The notes: a model not told the origin generated them from the sequence alone. Numbered from the stretch's first letter, positions 34,847 to 44,863 are shown. The stretch: 60,422 nt of DNA from Chromatiales bacterium (GCA_002729495.1 PBYE01000052.1:1-60422), one strand, 5' to 3'. Program-made: numbers and translations.

Positions 34847-35977
34847 ATGAACGAAGACATAAAAATTGTGTACCGCATGTTGGGACTCCTGGTAGCCGGA
34901 TTCCTGGGGTTCGGAAATGGAACAGCGGCGGAGTTGACATCAGGCAACGTCAACGATGAGTTAAGCCTGCCCGCGGGTTTCAGTATTGAGCAGATTGCGG
35001 AAGTAAAAAATGCACGGGCTATGGCTCTCGGCAGCGGCGACATACTATTTGTGTCGGCAATGATTCCGGGAAATATTTATGCGGTAACCGGCTTTTCAGG
35101 CAAGAATCCCGAAGTCAGGGTGCTGGCAGAAAAGCTTTCGATGCCAACCGGCATCGCATATCAAAACGGCGATCTGTATGTTGCAGAAACGACCCGGGTT
35201 CTGCGTTATGCAGATATCGAGGCAAACCTGGATAACCCGGGCGAGCCGGAGGTGATCGCGGATGACATTCCCGGCGCTAAACTGCACGGGTGGAAATACA
35301 TCGATTTTGGCCCCGATGGTCTCTTGTATGTCACCGTCGGCGCCCCATGTAACGTCTGCAACGAGCCGGGCACATCACTGATACTGCGCATGCAACCCGA
35401 TGGCTCCGGGCGGGAGGTATATGCCAGGGGGATTCGCAACTCGGTAGGTTTCGACTGGCATCCTGATACCGGCACACTCTGGTTTACCGAGAATGGCCGG
35501 GACGGGATGGGAGACGAGGTGCCGAAAGACGAATTGAACAGCGCACCTGAAAAGGGCCTGCATTTCGGGTTTCCGTTTTGCCACGCGACAAATGTAGCGG
35601 AGCCGTCGGCAGAACTTGCGGCCCTGGGTAGCTGCGCCGCATCGCGGGCACCGGCGCTGGAGCTTGGGCCACACGTCGCACCGCTGGGTATCGTGTTCTA
35701 CACAGGGGATATGTTTCCTGAGGAATATCGCAACCAGGCTTTCATAGCTGAACATGGTTCATGGAATCGCAGCGAGCGTATTGGGTACCGTGTGAGCCTT
35801 GCCAGGTTTGCAGACCCGGAAACAGCGGTGAGCTACGAGACCTTTGCGGAAGGCTGGCTGCAGGATGGTGAGATTCTGGGGCGGCCGGTTGCTGTAACTG
35901 TTGCACCCGATGGCTCGTTATTGGTAAGTGATGACAGACGCGGTGTGATTTACCGTATAAGCTACCAAGCTGACTAA
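34847..35977 (+). CDS. PQQ-dependent sugar dehydrogenase-like beta-propeller protein
   Basis: A 376-residue secreted protein of the soluble glucose/sorbosone dehydrogenase family. It has a leader (about 1-28, MLGLLVAGFLGFGNGTAA) and propeller motifs: LPAGFSIEQIAEV, MPTGIAYQNGDLYVAET, IDFGPDGLLYVTVGAPCNVC, ARGIRNSVGFDWHPDTGTLW, TENGRDGMGDEVPKDELN, FIAEHGSWNRSERIGYRV and GRPVAVTVAPDGSLLVSDD. The catalytic-type histidine and RN motif seen in this family are present (KLHGWKYI, IRNSVG). It follows dctM by 20 bases and precedes sppA by 24, so it may belong to the transport operon. The substrate is not certain. Confidence 0.87.
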   Translation: MNEDIKIVYRMLGLLVAGFLGFGNGTAAELTSGNVNDELSLPAGFSIEQIAEVKNARAMALGSGDILFVSAMIPGNIYAVTGFSGKNPEVRVLAEKLSMPTGIAYQNGDLYVAETTRVLRYADIEANLDNPGEPEVIADDIPGAKLHGWKYIDFGPDGLLYVTVGAPCNVCNEPGTSLILRMQPDGSGREVYARGIRNSVGFDWHPDTGTLWFTENGRDGMGDEVPKDELNSAPEKGLHFGFPFCHATNVAEPSAELAALGSCAASRAPALELGPHVAPLGIVFYTGDMFPEEYRNQAFIAEHGSWNRSERIGYRVSLARFADPETAVSYETFAEGWLQDGEILGRPVAVTVAPDGSLLVSDDRRGVIYRISYQAD

Positions 35978-36001
35978 CAGGAGCAAGCGCAAGCGCAGCC
36001 C

Positions 36002-37870
36002 ATGAGTGAGAAAAACCCCATCGTTCGATTCTTCGGTTTCATATGGCGAGTAATAGAGCGCCTGACGAAAGTGCTGCAGGTGTGTATTTTTCTGTTCGTC
36101 ATCCTGCTGGTCTTCTCTGCTATATCGAATTTGTCGGGCCGGGGGATTCAGATTCCTGAATCTGCGGCATTACTTGTAGCGCCGGCGGGGACCCTCCTGG
36201 AACAGACGGGTGGTGAACCCCTGGACCAGGCGTTACTGGAGATGCAGGACGGCGGTATCCAGACCATAGTCCGGGAGGTAATCGAAAGTTTACGGGTAGC
36301 GGCCGACGACGATCGCATTAAGGCAGTGGTACTGCTGCCCGGCAACCTTACGGGCGGCGGTCTAAGTAAGCAGCAGGCGATTGGTGATGCGCTGGAGGCG
36401 TTTCGCGAAACCGGCAAGCCGGTTCTCGCGATGGCTGATAGCTACAGTCAGGAGCAGTACTACCTTGCAGCCCATGCCGACGAGATTTACATGCATGACT
36501 TTGGCCTGGTCCTGATAGAAGGGTTTGGCTACTTCAAAACTTACTTTGCCGACGCAATAGAAAAGCTGAAAATTGATATGAACGTGTTTCGCGTCGGCGA
36601 ATATAAGTCTTTCGTCGAGCCATTCTTGCGTAATGACATGTCTGACAATGACAGGGAAGCTTCCCGCAAATGGCTCGAAGCACTTTGGCACGCCTACAAG
36701 GATGATGTAACCGAGGCACGGGGCATAACACCTGAAAGTTTTGACCGCTATGTAAATAGCCTCGCAGACGTTCTGGAGACAACGGATGGAGACGCGGGCC
36801 AGGCTGCGGTCGACATGGACCTGGTCGACGGACTGATGACCCACCAGGAGTTTCGCAATTATATGATCGATATCGTCGGCGCAAGTGAGGACGAGCCCGA
36901 TACCTTTGCGCGTATTGATTACCGTAATTACCTGGCCGCAACCTCGATGACCGGGGAAGAGGTTGTATCTACCGAGGGTAATGTTGCGGTAATTGTTGCG
37001 TCCGGTGAAATTGTGGATGGGGAGGCGGCGCCCGGGACTATTGGTAGCGCCACTACAGCACGCCTTATCCGTCAGGCTGCCAACGACGAAGAAATAGCCG
37101 CGGTTGTATTAAGGGTCGATAGTCCGGGAGGCAGCATGTTTGCTTCGGAAATTCTTGTCGATCAGTTGCAGGTGCTAAAAGAAACAGGAAAACCGCTGGT
37201 TGCCTCTATGGGCAGTGTGGCGGCATCGGGCGGCTATTATATTTCGATGGTGGCCGATGAAATATGGGCTTCGGAAACAACCATATCGGGATCAATAGGT
37301 GTGGGGGCAACCTATCCGACATTCCAGCGCAGTCTCGATGCCATCGGCATCCATGTCGACGGTTTTGGCACCACGCCGCTCACGGGTGAGCTGAGCCAGG
37401 TTCGGGAGTTGGGCGATAACGCGCGTAAACTGCTGGACGTGAGCGTCAGGTCAGCCTATGACGTCTTTATAGACAAGGTTGCCGAATCGCGGGAAATGGA
37501 TCGCAACCGAATTGAAGGTATTGCACAGGGCCGGGTCTGGATAGGTGGTGACGCATTTGAAATAGGCCTGGTCGATCAGATTGGCGGCATTGATGAGGCG
37601 ATTGCTTCTGCCGCGGGAATGGCCGGACTGGAAGAGGGTGCTTACGACGTCGTCTATGTCGAGCGTGAGCTGAGTGTCGGGGAGCAGTTGTTGCTGCAAT
37701 ATGCCCGGCTGCTCGGCGCCCTGTTTTCCTTTGAAGACGCAGGCGGTGTTGCCGGGCTATCGGGGAGCATTAAGAATCTGTTGCTTACGTTGGACCAGGA
37801 GCTGCGGGTACTGAAAGGTTGGAACGATCCCCGCGGGATCTATTACCACTGCCTCTGCGAAATCCGCTAA
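36002..37870 (+). CDS. sppA: Signal peptide peptidase SppA, 67-kDa type
   Basis: A 622-residue membrane-anchored serine protease that degrades released signal peptides, with an N-terminal helix (VCIFLFVILLVFSAISNL) and two tandem S49 domains. The Ser/Lys dyad is split as in Escherichia coli SppA: lysine in FRVGEYKSFVEPFLRNDMS (near residue 203) and serine in MGSVAASGGYYISMVADEIW (near 406), with GSIGVGATYPTFQRSL following. The length matches the 67-kDa form. It appears to be the last gene in the TRAP/PQQ run. The next 161 bases hold only a short weak hairpin. Confidence 0.94.
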   Translation: MSEKNPIVRFFGFIWRVIERLTKVLQVCIFLFVILLVFSAISNLSGRGIQIPESAALLVAPAGTLLEQTGGEPLDQALLEMQDGGIQTIVREVIESLRVAADDDRIKAVVLLPGNLTGGGLSKQQAIGDALEAFRETGKPVLAMADSYSQEQYYLAAHADEIYMHDFGLVLIEGFGYFKTYFADAIEKLKIDMNVFRVGEYKSFVEPFLRNDMSDNDREASRKWLEALWHAYKDDVTEARGITPESFDRYVNSLADVLETTDGDAGQAAVDMDLVDGLMTHQEFRNYMIDIVGASEDEPDTFARIDYRNYLAATSMTGEEVVSTEGNVAVIVASGEIVDGEAAPGTIGSATTARLIRQAANDEEIAAVVLRVDSPGGSMFASEILVDQLQVLKETGKPLVASMGSVAASGGYYISMVADEIWASETTISGSIGVGATYPTFQRSLDAIGIHVDGFGTTPLTGELSQVRELGDNARKLLDVSVRSAYDVFIDKVAESREMDRNRIEGIAQGRVWIGGDAFEIGLVDQIGGIDEAIASAAGMAGLEEGAYDVVYVERELSVGEQLLLQYARLLGALFSFEDAGGVAGLSGSIKNLLLTLDQELRVLKGWNDPRGIYYHCLCEIR

Positions 37871-38031
37871 CAACCGCTGAAAATTCCCCAGCCGGCATGA
37901 TCCGGCGTTTAGCATCGGCTCACAATGCTCATGTACTGATGTGTACACTCCGTGCTGGACAGGATGTCCGAATGCCGCGGAGCCCAGGGATGGGCGGGAG
38001 CGGCCTTGCCTGGAACTTTTTCAGAAAACTG

Positions 38032-38535
38032 CTATTTATCCGCCACGTTCTTAGGGTAGTCAAACCAAAGCAATCTGCCTGGTTGCGCGGGCAGCTCCAG
38101 CCAGTTGTCTACCGCCGACTCTACGCAATACATACTGCCGGTGGGCATATTGTGAATACGCTGATCGCCGATCTGATTAGCTAGCTCCGTGATGCCCGGG
38201 TTATGGCCGACCAAGAGGACATCGTTGTGCGCATTACATCGCGCTGCAAGTATTTCAAGGATGCGCTGTGGTGAGGCCAGGTAAAGGCTGCTGTCCCCGA
38301 CTATCGAATCCGCGGTGTAACCCAGTGCCTGCCCTATTATCCGGGCAGTCGTAAGGGCACGTTCTGCATCACTGCTAATGATCAGGCCGGGCTTGATTTC
38401 ATTGTCAGCAATACGTTTACCCATCGTTGCCGCATCGCGTGTGCCACGATCGTTGAGTGGTCTTTGATGATCATCCATGGACGGATCATCCCAGCTTGAT
38501 TTTGCATGCCGGAGCAGGATTAGGCGTTTGCTCAT
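38032..38535 (-). CDS. SixA-type histidine phosphatase
   Basis: A 167-residue protein of the histidine phosphatase superfamily with the catalytic LLRHAKSSW (His10) and the second histidine in LLVGHNPGITELANQI; ISSDAERALTTARII supplies the other arginine. Small size and lack of a cap domain match SixA, a phosphohistidine phosphatase of phosphorelay or PTS-type HPt proteins. It starts six bases after sufT stops and appears to be the last gene of the SUF operon, an unusual companion. Confidence 0.88.
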   Translation of the reverse strand: MSKRLILLRHAKSSWDDPSMDDHQRPLNDRGTRDAATMGKRIADNEIKPGLIISSDAERALTTARIIGQALGYTADSIVGDSSLYLASPQRILEILAARCNAHNDVLLVGHNPGITELANQIGDQRIHNMPTGSMYCVESAVDNWLELPAQPGRLLWFDYPKNVADK

Positions 38536-38541
38536 TTGGTA

Positions 38542-39093
38542 CTACATTATTCCCAGTTCGACACGGGCTGTTTCGCTCATCATTTCGCGATTCCATGGCG
38601 GGTCAAATACCAACTCAATATTGGTTTTGGCCACGGTAGGAATAATTGATACCTTTTCGCGCACATCCTCCACCAGGATTTCACCCATACCGCAACCAGG
38701 TGCGGTAAGCGTCATAATGACGGTTACCTGCCGCTTGCCGGTGCCGTTGAGACTAATCTCACAGTCATAGATCAGCCCCAGGTCCACGATATTTACCGGG
38801 ATTTCCGGGTCGTAACAGGTACGAATCTGTTCCCTCACAATTTCTTCAAATTCTTTGTCCGTCGCGTCTTCCGGCAGCACGGGGGGCTTAATCGGATCCT
38901 TGCCCAGCGCATCGGCATCTATTCCGGCAATACGGAACAGGTTGCCTTCGTGATAAATGGTGAAGCTGCCGCCCATGGCCTGGGTGATGTAGACGAGGGA
39001 GTCTTTTAGCAGTTCGATTTCTATTCCGGCAGGCACGACGATTGTCTTGACATCGCGCTTTAAAACTACTGGTTCACTGTCTTGTGAAAACAT
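38542..39093 (-). CDS. sufT: SufT, MIP18/DUF59-type Fe-S assembly protein
   Basis: A 183-residue SufT-type protein. An N-terminal extension (VVPAGIEIELLKDSLVYITQAMGG) is characteristic of SufT, followed by the DUF59/MIP18 domain (about 85-180: QIRTCYDPEIPVNIVDLGLI, TLTAPGCGMGEILVEDV, ELVFDPPWNREMMSE) with the reactive cysteine in APGCGM. SufT helps mature Fe-S proteins when cluster demand is high. It lies eight bases after sufU. Confidence 0.93.
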   Translation of the reverse strand: MFSQDSEPVVLKRDVKTIVVPAGIEIELLKDSLVYITQAMGGSFTIYHEGNLFRIAGIDADALGKDPIKPPVLPEDATDKEFEEIVREQIRTCYDPEIPVNIVDLGLIYDCEISLNGTGKRQVTVIMTLTAPGCGMGEILVEDVREKVSIIPTVAKTNIELVFDPPWNREMMSETARVELGIM

Positions 39094-39101
39094 CTTAGTC
39101 C

Positions 39102-39560
39102 TTACTCTGTAGTAACTTGAGTCGCAGTTTGATTAAGTGCTGCATCCAGGGTTGACCACGCTAGGGTGGCGCACTTTATCCGCGACGGATAATTCCGAAC
39201 ACCTTCCAGCGCCGCCAAATCCTGCAGTCTCGGGTGATCCAGCGATATGCCTTCGGCCAACATATCCTGAACCTCACCGATCATTTTTTTAACATCATCC
39301 AGCGACTGGCCAGCCATCGCATCGGTCATCATTGACGCGGATGCAACCGAGATCGCGCATCCTGTACCATCGAAGCCAATATCGGCAACGCAGCCATCTT
39401 CAATTTTCAGGTACACGCTTAGTTTGTCGCCACACAACGGGTTGAATCCCAGCGCTTCGTGATCGATATTCCGGGGCCGCTGAAAATGATGCGGATTGCG
39501 ACTATGCTCCAGTACGCGATGCCGGTAAATCTCCTGCAGGCTTTGGTCCGGCGCGATCAT
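39102..39560 (-). CDS. sufU: SufU-type Fe-S/sulfur transfer protein
   Basis: A 152-residue IscU-like protein of the SufU branch. Conserved C43 (NPLCGDKL, with D45), C68 (FDGTGCAISVASASMM) and C130 (YPSRIKCATLAW) are all present, and the SufU-specific insertion before the last cysteine (DLAALEGVRNYPSR) is visible. In this branch the protein usually accepts persulfide sulfur from SufS through a bound zinc. The ATG overlaps the sufS stop by four bases. SufE and SufA genes are not seen in the window. Confidence 0.93.
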   Translation of the reverse strand: MIAPDQSLQEIYRHRVLEHSRNPHHFQRPRNIDHEALGFNPLCGDKLSVYLKIEDGCVADIGFDGTGCAISVASASMMTDAMAGQSLDDVKKMIGEVQDMLAEGISLDHPRLQDLAALEGVRNYPSRIKCATLAWSTLDAALNQTATQVTTE

Positions 39561-40804
39561 GCGAACATCTCCGTTGCGACACCGAGCGCATCGATCAGCT
39601 GGTCGATATCCTCAGCGCTGTTGTAGAACGCCAGCGAAGCTCGCGCCGTTCCGGCCACACAGAAAAAATCCATAACCGGCATAGCGCAGTGGTGGCCGGT
39701 TCGGATGGCTACCCCTTTATGATCGAGCACGGTCCCCAGGTCGTGCGGGTGTATGCCATCGATTACAAAGGAGTGCACACCGACCTTGGATTCCGCTTCT
39801 CCGATGATGCGCAGCCCGTCGATTTCCGAAAGACGCTGCCCCGCATAATCGCGCAGTTGCGCTTCGTAGGCCGCTATTCTGTCCATGCCAATGCTGTCGA
39901 GGTAGTCGATTGCTGCACCCAGACCTATTGCACCGGCAATATGGGGCGTTCCCGCCTCAAATTTGTAGGGTAGCTTGTTGTACACCGTATCCTCGAAACT
40001 GACGCTCAGGATCATTTCGCCGCCGCCCTGCCATGGGGGCAGGCGTTCGAGAACATCCTGGCGACCGTAAAGTACGCCGATGCCTGTAGGCCCACACATC
40101 TTGTGGCCCGAGAAGGCGTAGAACTCACATCCCAGCTTCTGTACGTCTACCGCTGCATGGGGCGCTGCCTGCGCCCCATCAAGCAACACCGGTATATCCA
40201 GTTCGTGCGCCGCTTCAATGACTTTGCTTACCGGGTTTACTGTACCCAGCGCGTTCGAAACATGGGCCAGCGCGACGATTCTTGTCCGCGGGTTCAGCAT
40301 TGCGAGCATCTCTTCGAGGATGAGTTCACCGCGTTTGTTGATCGGCGCAACGCGTAGCGTCGCACCGGTTCGTTCGCATAGCAGCTTCCACGGCACGATA
40401 TTCGAATGGTGCTCCATATGGCTGATAAGGATTTCATCATCCGGCCCGATATCCTGACCAAGCGAGGCGGCTACCAGGTTAATTGACTCGGTCGTGCCCC
40501 CGGTGAACACGATTTCACTGGCCGCACTTGCATTAATAAACTTGCGAACTTTCTCGCGGGCACCTTCGTACGCGTCGGTCGCGCGATGGCTAAGGCTGTG
40601 CACCCCGCGATGAACATTGGCATGATCATGTTCGTAATAGTGGCTGACAGCCTCAATGACTGAATGAGGTCGCTGAGATGATGCCGCGTTATCGAGATAG
40701 GCCAGCCGACAACCATGCACTTTCTGCTGCAGGATTGGGAAGTCGGCGCGTATGGCTTCAATATCCAGACCGCCTGTGATGTTGTCAGGGGCCATGCTGC
40801 TCAT
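39557..40804 (-). CDS. sufS: Cysteine desulfurase SufS
   Basis: A 415-residue type II PLP cysteine desulfurase that draws sulfur from cysteine. Signatures: RLAYLDNAASSQRP, ANVHRGVHSLSHRATDAYEG, EHHSNIVPWKLL, LDGAQAAPHAAVDVQKLGC, the PLP lysine in FYAFSGHKMCGPTGIGVLYG, and the catalytic cysteine in IRTGHHCAMPVMDFF. The segment after the cysteine (DFFCVAGTARASLAFYN) differs from the usual D-R-L-G-V-P/A. It overlaps sufD and sufU by four bases each, so it is translationally coupled. Confidence 0.96.
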   Translation of the reverse strand: MSSMAPDNITGGLDIEAIRADFPILQQKVHGCRLAYLDNAASSQRPHSVIEAVSHYYEHDHANVHRGVHSLSHRATDAYEGAREKVRKFINASAASEIVFTGGTTESINLVAASLGQDIGPDDEILISHMEHHSNIVPWKLLCERTGATLRVAPINKRGELILEEMLAMLNPRTRIVALAHVSNALGTVNPVSKVIEAAHELDIPVLLDGAQAAPHAAVDVQKLGCEFYAFSGHKMCGPTGIGVLYGRQDVLERLPPWQGGGEMILSVSFEDTVYNKLPYKFEAGTPHIAGAIGLGAAIDYLDSIGMDRIAAYEAQLRDYAGQRLSEIDGLRIIGEAESKVGVHSFVIDGIHPHDLGTVLDHKGVAIRTGHHCAMPVMDFFCVAGTARASLAFYNSAEDIDQLIDALGVATEMFA

Positions 40805-42102
40805 TGCTCCACCTTCCTTAGCGCGCGCAAAGACTGTTGTGCCTTCCGCGCAATTGCCTCAATCCCGGTATCACCAAGCAGTTCACCCGCAAATGCTTCG
40901 ACCAGGATGCTGCGTGCTTCGTCGTGTTCGATCCCCCGGCTCATCAGGTAGAAAAGTGAATTTTCGTCAAGCTGCCCCGTTGAAGATCCATGTGCACACT
41001 TCACATCGTCGGCATAGATTTCGAGTTCCGGCTTGGTATCTATTTCCGCACCTTTACTCAGCAGCAGGTTCCTGTTCGTCAGTTCCGCCGCGGTTTTCTG
41101 TGCCTGAGGCTCAACATAGATACGGCCATTGAATACGCCGCGCGCCTTGTCCGCCAGGATTCCACGAAACCGTTCCCGGCTTTGGGTTTCGGGAGCCGCG
41201 TGTTCGATATTGATACGACTCTCTATATGCTGGTTATTGCTGCCCATAAACAGGCCCTTGCAATCAGCATTCGCGGCCGGGCCTGCCAGGCGCACGTGTA
41301 GTTCGTTGCGTGCCAATCCCGCACCCGTATCGAGATGCATACTGGTGAGCTTTGCATTCCGGGCCAGTTCGACGTACTGGGCGGCGGTGTGCCAGGAGTC
41401 CGTGTGCTCATCCTGTACCTTGTAGTAGTTCAGCGCAGCATTCTCCAGGCATCGAATCTCTGTAACGCTGTTAACAATAGCTTCGTGACCGCTCGTGTAA
41501 TGTTCGATCAGGGTGGCCCGACTTCTTGCACCAAGCTCCACCATTACCCTGGGTTGCGTTCCAAGTTGCGATGTAGATGAATGAAACCGTACATAAATCG
41601 GTTTCTGTAGTTCCACGTTGTCAGGCAATACGATGGCAAGCGCATCGCCTGCGAATGCCGTGTTAAGTGCGACGAAGGCAGAGTCAGAATCCTGCGCAAG
41701 TTTTCCAAGCTTGTCTTCGAGCGCAGGCTCGACTGACAGCAGCTCACTGACGCTCCCTGCAAAGATTCCCGGCGGCAGGTCGCCGGCCGTCGAAAGGTCC
41801 GGCCTGTAAATGCCATCGACAAAACTGATTCGGACCGAATCCGGCCCGACAAGCGGTTCCAAATCAGGAGTCGCGGTTTCGTCCGGTGCCGTGCGTAACC
41901 ATTCCGGATAGCTGGCAGCAAGTTTGCGGACATCGGTATATTTCCAGTTTTCGAGGCGGGTTGTCGGGAACCCTTTACCGGCAAAGGCCTCCAGCGCCCG
42001 AGTCATCCGGCCGTGCAGGTACGGGTTAGCAGCAGGAGGGCGTTCCTGCCAGGTCTTACGTATCACTTCTATGGTCGCCGTGTCAGGCGTTGCTGTGTTC
42101 AT
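40801..42102 (-). CDS. sufD: Fe-S cluster scaffold subunit SufD
   Basis: A 433-residue SUF scaffold subunit. The N-terminal helical part (KGFPTTRLENWKYTDVRKLA) and the beta-helix core (VMVELGARSRATLIEHYTS, ENAALNYYKVQDEHTDSWHT) end in the SufB/SufD family C-terminus with ADDVKCAHGSSTGQLDENSL, whose histidine contributes to the SufB-SufD interface, and YLMSRGIEHDEARSILVEAF. It works with SufB and SufC in the SufBCD complex. Confidence 0.95.
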   Translation of the reverse strand: MNTATPDTATIEVIRKTWQERPPAANPYLHGRMTRALEAFAGKGFPTTRLENWKYTDVRKLAASYPEWLRTAPDETATPDLEPLVGPDSVRISFVDGIYRPDLSTAGDLPPGIFAGSVSELLSVEPALEDKLGKLAQDSDSAFVALNTAFAGDALAIVLPDNVELQKPIYVRFHSSTSQLGTQPRVMVELGARSRATLIEHYTSGHEAIVNSVTEIRCLENAALNYYKVQDEHTDSWHTAAQYVELARNAKLTSMHLDTGAGLARNELHVRLAGPAANADCKGLFMGSNNQHIESRINIEHAAPETQSRERFRGILADKARGVFNGRIYVEPQAQKTAAELTNRNLLLSKGAEIDTKPELEIYADDVKCAHGSSTGQLDENSLFYLMSRGIEHDEARSILVEAFAGELLGDTGIEAIARKAQQSLRALRKVEQ

Positions 42103-42120
42103 TTCGATGCAAGACGTGTA

Positions 42121-42873
42121 TCAGGAGGCAGCTGCCAGAATGTTGTCGTAGCCATTTTCTTCAAGCTCAAGGGCCAGTTCTTTGCCCCCCGACCTGATAA
42201 TCCGGCCATCAGCGAGTACGTGGACATAGTCCGGCTCGATGTAGTCGAGCAAACGCTGGTAGTGTGTGATCAGCAGGAACGAGCGCTGCCCGTCACGCTG
42301 CGCGTTTAGGCCATTGGCAACAACCTTGAGCGCATCGATGTCCAGGCCTGAGTCAGTTTCATCAAGAATAGCGAGGTCGGGTTCAAGAACCGCCATCTGG
42401 AATATCTCGTTGCGCTTCTTTTCACCACCGGAGAAACCCTCGTTCACCCCGCGTGAAAGGAATTTTTCGTCAAGCTCCATCAGTTTCGCCTTGTCCTTAA
42501 TGAAACGCATAAACTCTACGGCATCGATTTCTGTCTCACCTTTCTCCTTGCGGCATGCGTTCAGGGCTGCCTTGAGCAGGTATACGTTGCTGACGCCAGG
42601 TATCTCGACCGGATACTGAAAACTCAGAAAGAGTCCGGCGCGTGCGCGGCTGTCTGGTTCCATATCCAGCAAGTTCTGGCCCTTGTATGAAACACTGCCC
42701 TCGGTAACGACATAGTCTTCGCGGCCCGCAAGGGCCTGCGCCAGGGTGCTTTTGCCGGAGCCGTTCGGGCCCATGATTGCATGCACTTCCCCCGGGGCGA
42801 CATCAAGATCGAGTCCCTTGATGATTTCTATATCATTTACTGATGCGTGAAGATTTTTTATTTCGATAAGCAT
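42121..42873 (-). CDS. sufC: SUF ATPase SufC
   Basis: A 250-residue ABC-type ATPase. Walker A GPNGSGKSTLAQALAG, the ABC signature GFSGGEKKRNEIFQM, Walker B PDLAILDETDSGLDIDALK and the H-loop LLITHYQRLLDYI are all complete. It drives conformational change of SufBCD during cluster assembly. It lies 31 bases after sufB and 18 before sufD. Confidence 0.97.
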   Translation of the reverse strand: MLIEIKNLHASVNDIEIIKGLDLDVAPGEVHAIMGPNGSGKSTLAQALAGREDYVVTEGSVSYKGQNLLDMEPDSRARAGLFLSFQYPVEIPGVSNVYLLKAALNACRKEKGETEIDAVEFMRFIKDKAKLMELDEKFLSRGVNEGFSGGEKKRNEIFQMAVLEPDLAILDETDSGLDIDALKVVANGLNAQRDGQRSFLLITHYQRLLDYIEPDYVHVLADGRIIRSGGKELALELEENGYDNILAAAS

Positions 42874-42904
42874 TTATTTTTTATCTCAGGTGGCTCATTT
42901 CCGC

Positions 42905-44353
42905 CTATCCAACAGCGCCTTCAAGGCTTACATTCATTAAAGCCTGTGCCTCGACTGCAAACTCCATAGGCAGTTTGCGAAACACCTCTTTACAAAAGCC
43001 GTTAACAATCATGTTGACTGCATCTTCTTCGCGAAGGCCACGTTGCCGACAGTAAAAAAGCTGGTCATCGGCGATCTTTGAAGTTGTTGCCTCGTGTGCG
43101 ACCTGCGCTGTCGGGTTCTTGATTTCCATGTATGGGAATGTGTGCGCACCACACTGATTACCCATCAGCAATGAATCACACTGGCTGTAGTTGCGCGCAT
43201 TTTCGGCCGTGGGAAATATCTTTACCAGTCCACGGTAGGCGTTTTGTGCGCGGCCGGCAGAGATACCCTTGGAAATAATAGTGCTGCGGGTATTTTTTCC
43301 GATATGGATCATTTTGGTGCCCGTGTCTGCTTGCTGCAGATTGTTGGTCACGGCTACCGAATAAAACTCACCGACGGAATCGTTACCACGCAGCACGCAG
43401 CTCGGGTATTTCCAGGTAATTGCCGAACCAGCTTCGACCTGGGTCCATGAAATCTTGGACCGGTCTCCGCGGCAGTCGCCGCGCTTGGTAACGAAATTGT
43501 ATATTCCCCCGCGGCCTTCTTCGTCGCCGGGATACCAGTTCTGAACTGTCGAGTACTTGATCTCGGCATCTTTCTCCGCAATCAGTTCAACCACCGCAGC
43601 ATGCAGTTGATTTTCGTCTCGCTGTGGAGCCGTGCAACCCTCCAGGTAGCTGACGTAGCTTCCTTCATCGGCGATGATCAGCGTGCGCTCGAACTGGCCT
43701 GTATTCGCGGCATTTATCCGGAAATAGGTGGACAGTTCCATCGGGCAGCGAACGCCTTTGGGTATATATACGAATGAACCATCCGTAAAGACCGCCGAAT
43801 TGAGCGCCGCGAAGAAGTTGTCACGATGGGGGACCACGGTGCCCAGGTAGCGTTCAATAAGTTCCGGGTGGTCCTTCACCGCTTCAGAAAATGAGCAGAA
43901 CAGAACCCCGGCCTCGGCAAGCTTCTCTTTAAAGGTGGTTGCGACTGAAACGCTGTCGAATACCGCATCGACTGCTACGCCTGCAAGACGGGCGCGCTCG
44001 TGGAGCGGTATGCCAAGCTTGTCATAGGTTTCGAGGAGCTTTGGATCGACTTCGTCCAGGCTCTTCGGCGCATCAGCACTGCTCCGCGGCGCTGAATAAT
44101 ATGAGATAGCCTGGTAGTCGATGGCGTCACGTTCGAGTTTGGCCCAGTCCGGTTCCTGCATTGTTTGCCAATGACTAAAAGCTTTCAGACGCCAGTCCAG
44201 CATGAAAGCGGGCTCGCCCTTTATTTTTGAGATCAGCCGGATCACGTCTTCATTCAGCCCGGGAGCCAGGGTGTCTGCCTCGATATCGGTGAAGAAACCG
44301 TGTTCGTACTTGCGGTCCACGAAGTCTTTAACGTCTGGTTGCTTGGATGCCAT
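42905..44353 (-). CDS. sufB: Fe-S cluster scaffold protein SufB
   Basis: A 482-residue main scaffold of SUF. It carries [72 protein letters not shown] and, near the end, [20 protein letters not shown] with the cysteine and glutamate ligands. No intein interrupts it. It is the first structural gene after sufR (14-base gap). Confidence 0.97.
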   Translation of the reverse strand: MASKQPDVKDFVDRKYEHGFFTDIEADTLAPGLNEDVIRLISKIKGEPAFMLDWRLKAFSHWQTMQEPDWAKLERDAIDYQAISYYSAPRSSADAPKSLDEVDPKLLETYDKLGIPLHERARLAGVAVDAVFDSVSVATTFKEKLAEAGVLFCSFSEAVKDHPELIERYLGTVVPHRDNFFAALNSAVFTDGSFVYIPKGVRCPMELSTYFRINAANTGQFERTLIIADEGSYVSYLEGCTAPQRDENQLHAAVVELIAEKDAEIKYSTVQNWYPGDEEGRGGIYNFVTKRGDCRGDRSKISWTQVEAGSAITWKYPSCVLRGNDSVGEFYSVAVTNNLQQADTGTKMIHIGKNTRSTIISKGISAGRAQNAYRGLVKIFPTAENARNYSQCDSLLMGNQCGAHTFPYMEIKNPTAQVAHEATTSKIADDQLFYCRQRGLREEDAVNMIVNGFCKEVFRKLPMEFAVEAQALMNVSLEGAVG

Positions 44354-44367
44354 GAGCGTTCAGAAGC

Positions 44368-44838
44368 CTATTTCGATTGTCGCGTCGCGTGGCCGCTTGC
44401 GTGGAGTATCGTGTAGCGCAGCGGAAATTCGTTCGGGGGAGTGCGCAGGTCAGCCAGGGTAATGTCATTCATTGCCGCGCGAATCGCCTGGCTGATTTTT
44501 TGCCATGCACCGCCGACCTGGCAATTGGGTTCGAGTTTGCAATGACTGTCTGTATGACTGCACTCTGTCAATGCCACCGGACCTTCGAGGGTGTCCAGGA
44601 TCTCGGCTGCGGAAATCTGCTCGGGCGCTCGGACCAGCCGGTAGCCGCCGCCTGCGCCACGGGCTGATTCGACGAGGCCGCCGCGGGTCAGGATTTTCAG
44701 GACTTTTTGCACCGTAGGCAGGGCAATATGAGTGCCCGCCGATACGTCAGATGCCGGACACAGTCGCCCGTCGTCGCAACGGGCCAGGTGGACCAGCACG
44801 AGGGTACCGTAATCTGTGATTTTGCTGATTCTGAGCAT
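44368..44838 (-). CDS. Rrf2-family Fe-S regulator of the SUF operon (SufR/IscR-like)
   Basis: A 156-residue Rrf2 winged-helix regulator. MLRISKITDYGTLVLVHLAR and PTVQKVLKILTRGGLVESARGAGGGY form the DNA-binding domain; C93, C100 and C106 (ECSHTDSHCKLEPNC) match the three cysteine cluster ligands of IscR. This matches the proteobacterial 'SUF system Fe-S cluster assembly regulator' that leads such operons. Its promoter region holds an IscR-like dyad, which suggests autoregulation: the Fe-S form would repress the operon until clusters run short. Confidence 0.92.
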   Translation of the reverse strand: MLRISKITDYGTLVLVHLARCDDGRLCPASDVSAGTHIALPTVQKVLKILTRGGLVESARGAGGGYRLVRAPEQISAAEILDTLEGPVALTECSHTDSHCKLEPNCQVGGAWQKISQAIRAAMNDITLADLRTPPNEFPLRYTILHASGHATRQSK

Positions 44839-44863
44839 TGCGCGCGACCGTCGTCCGCGGTAG

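Noticed and set aside
37885-37905. Small GCCGG/CCGGC hairpin after sppA
   Set aside because: The stem is only five base pairs and no T run follows, so I do not call it a terminator.
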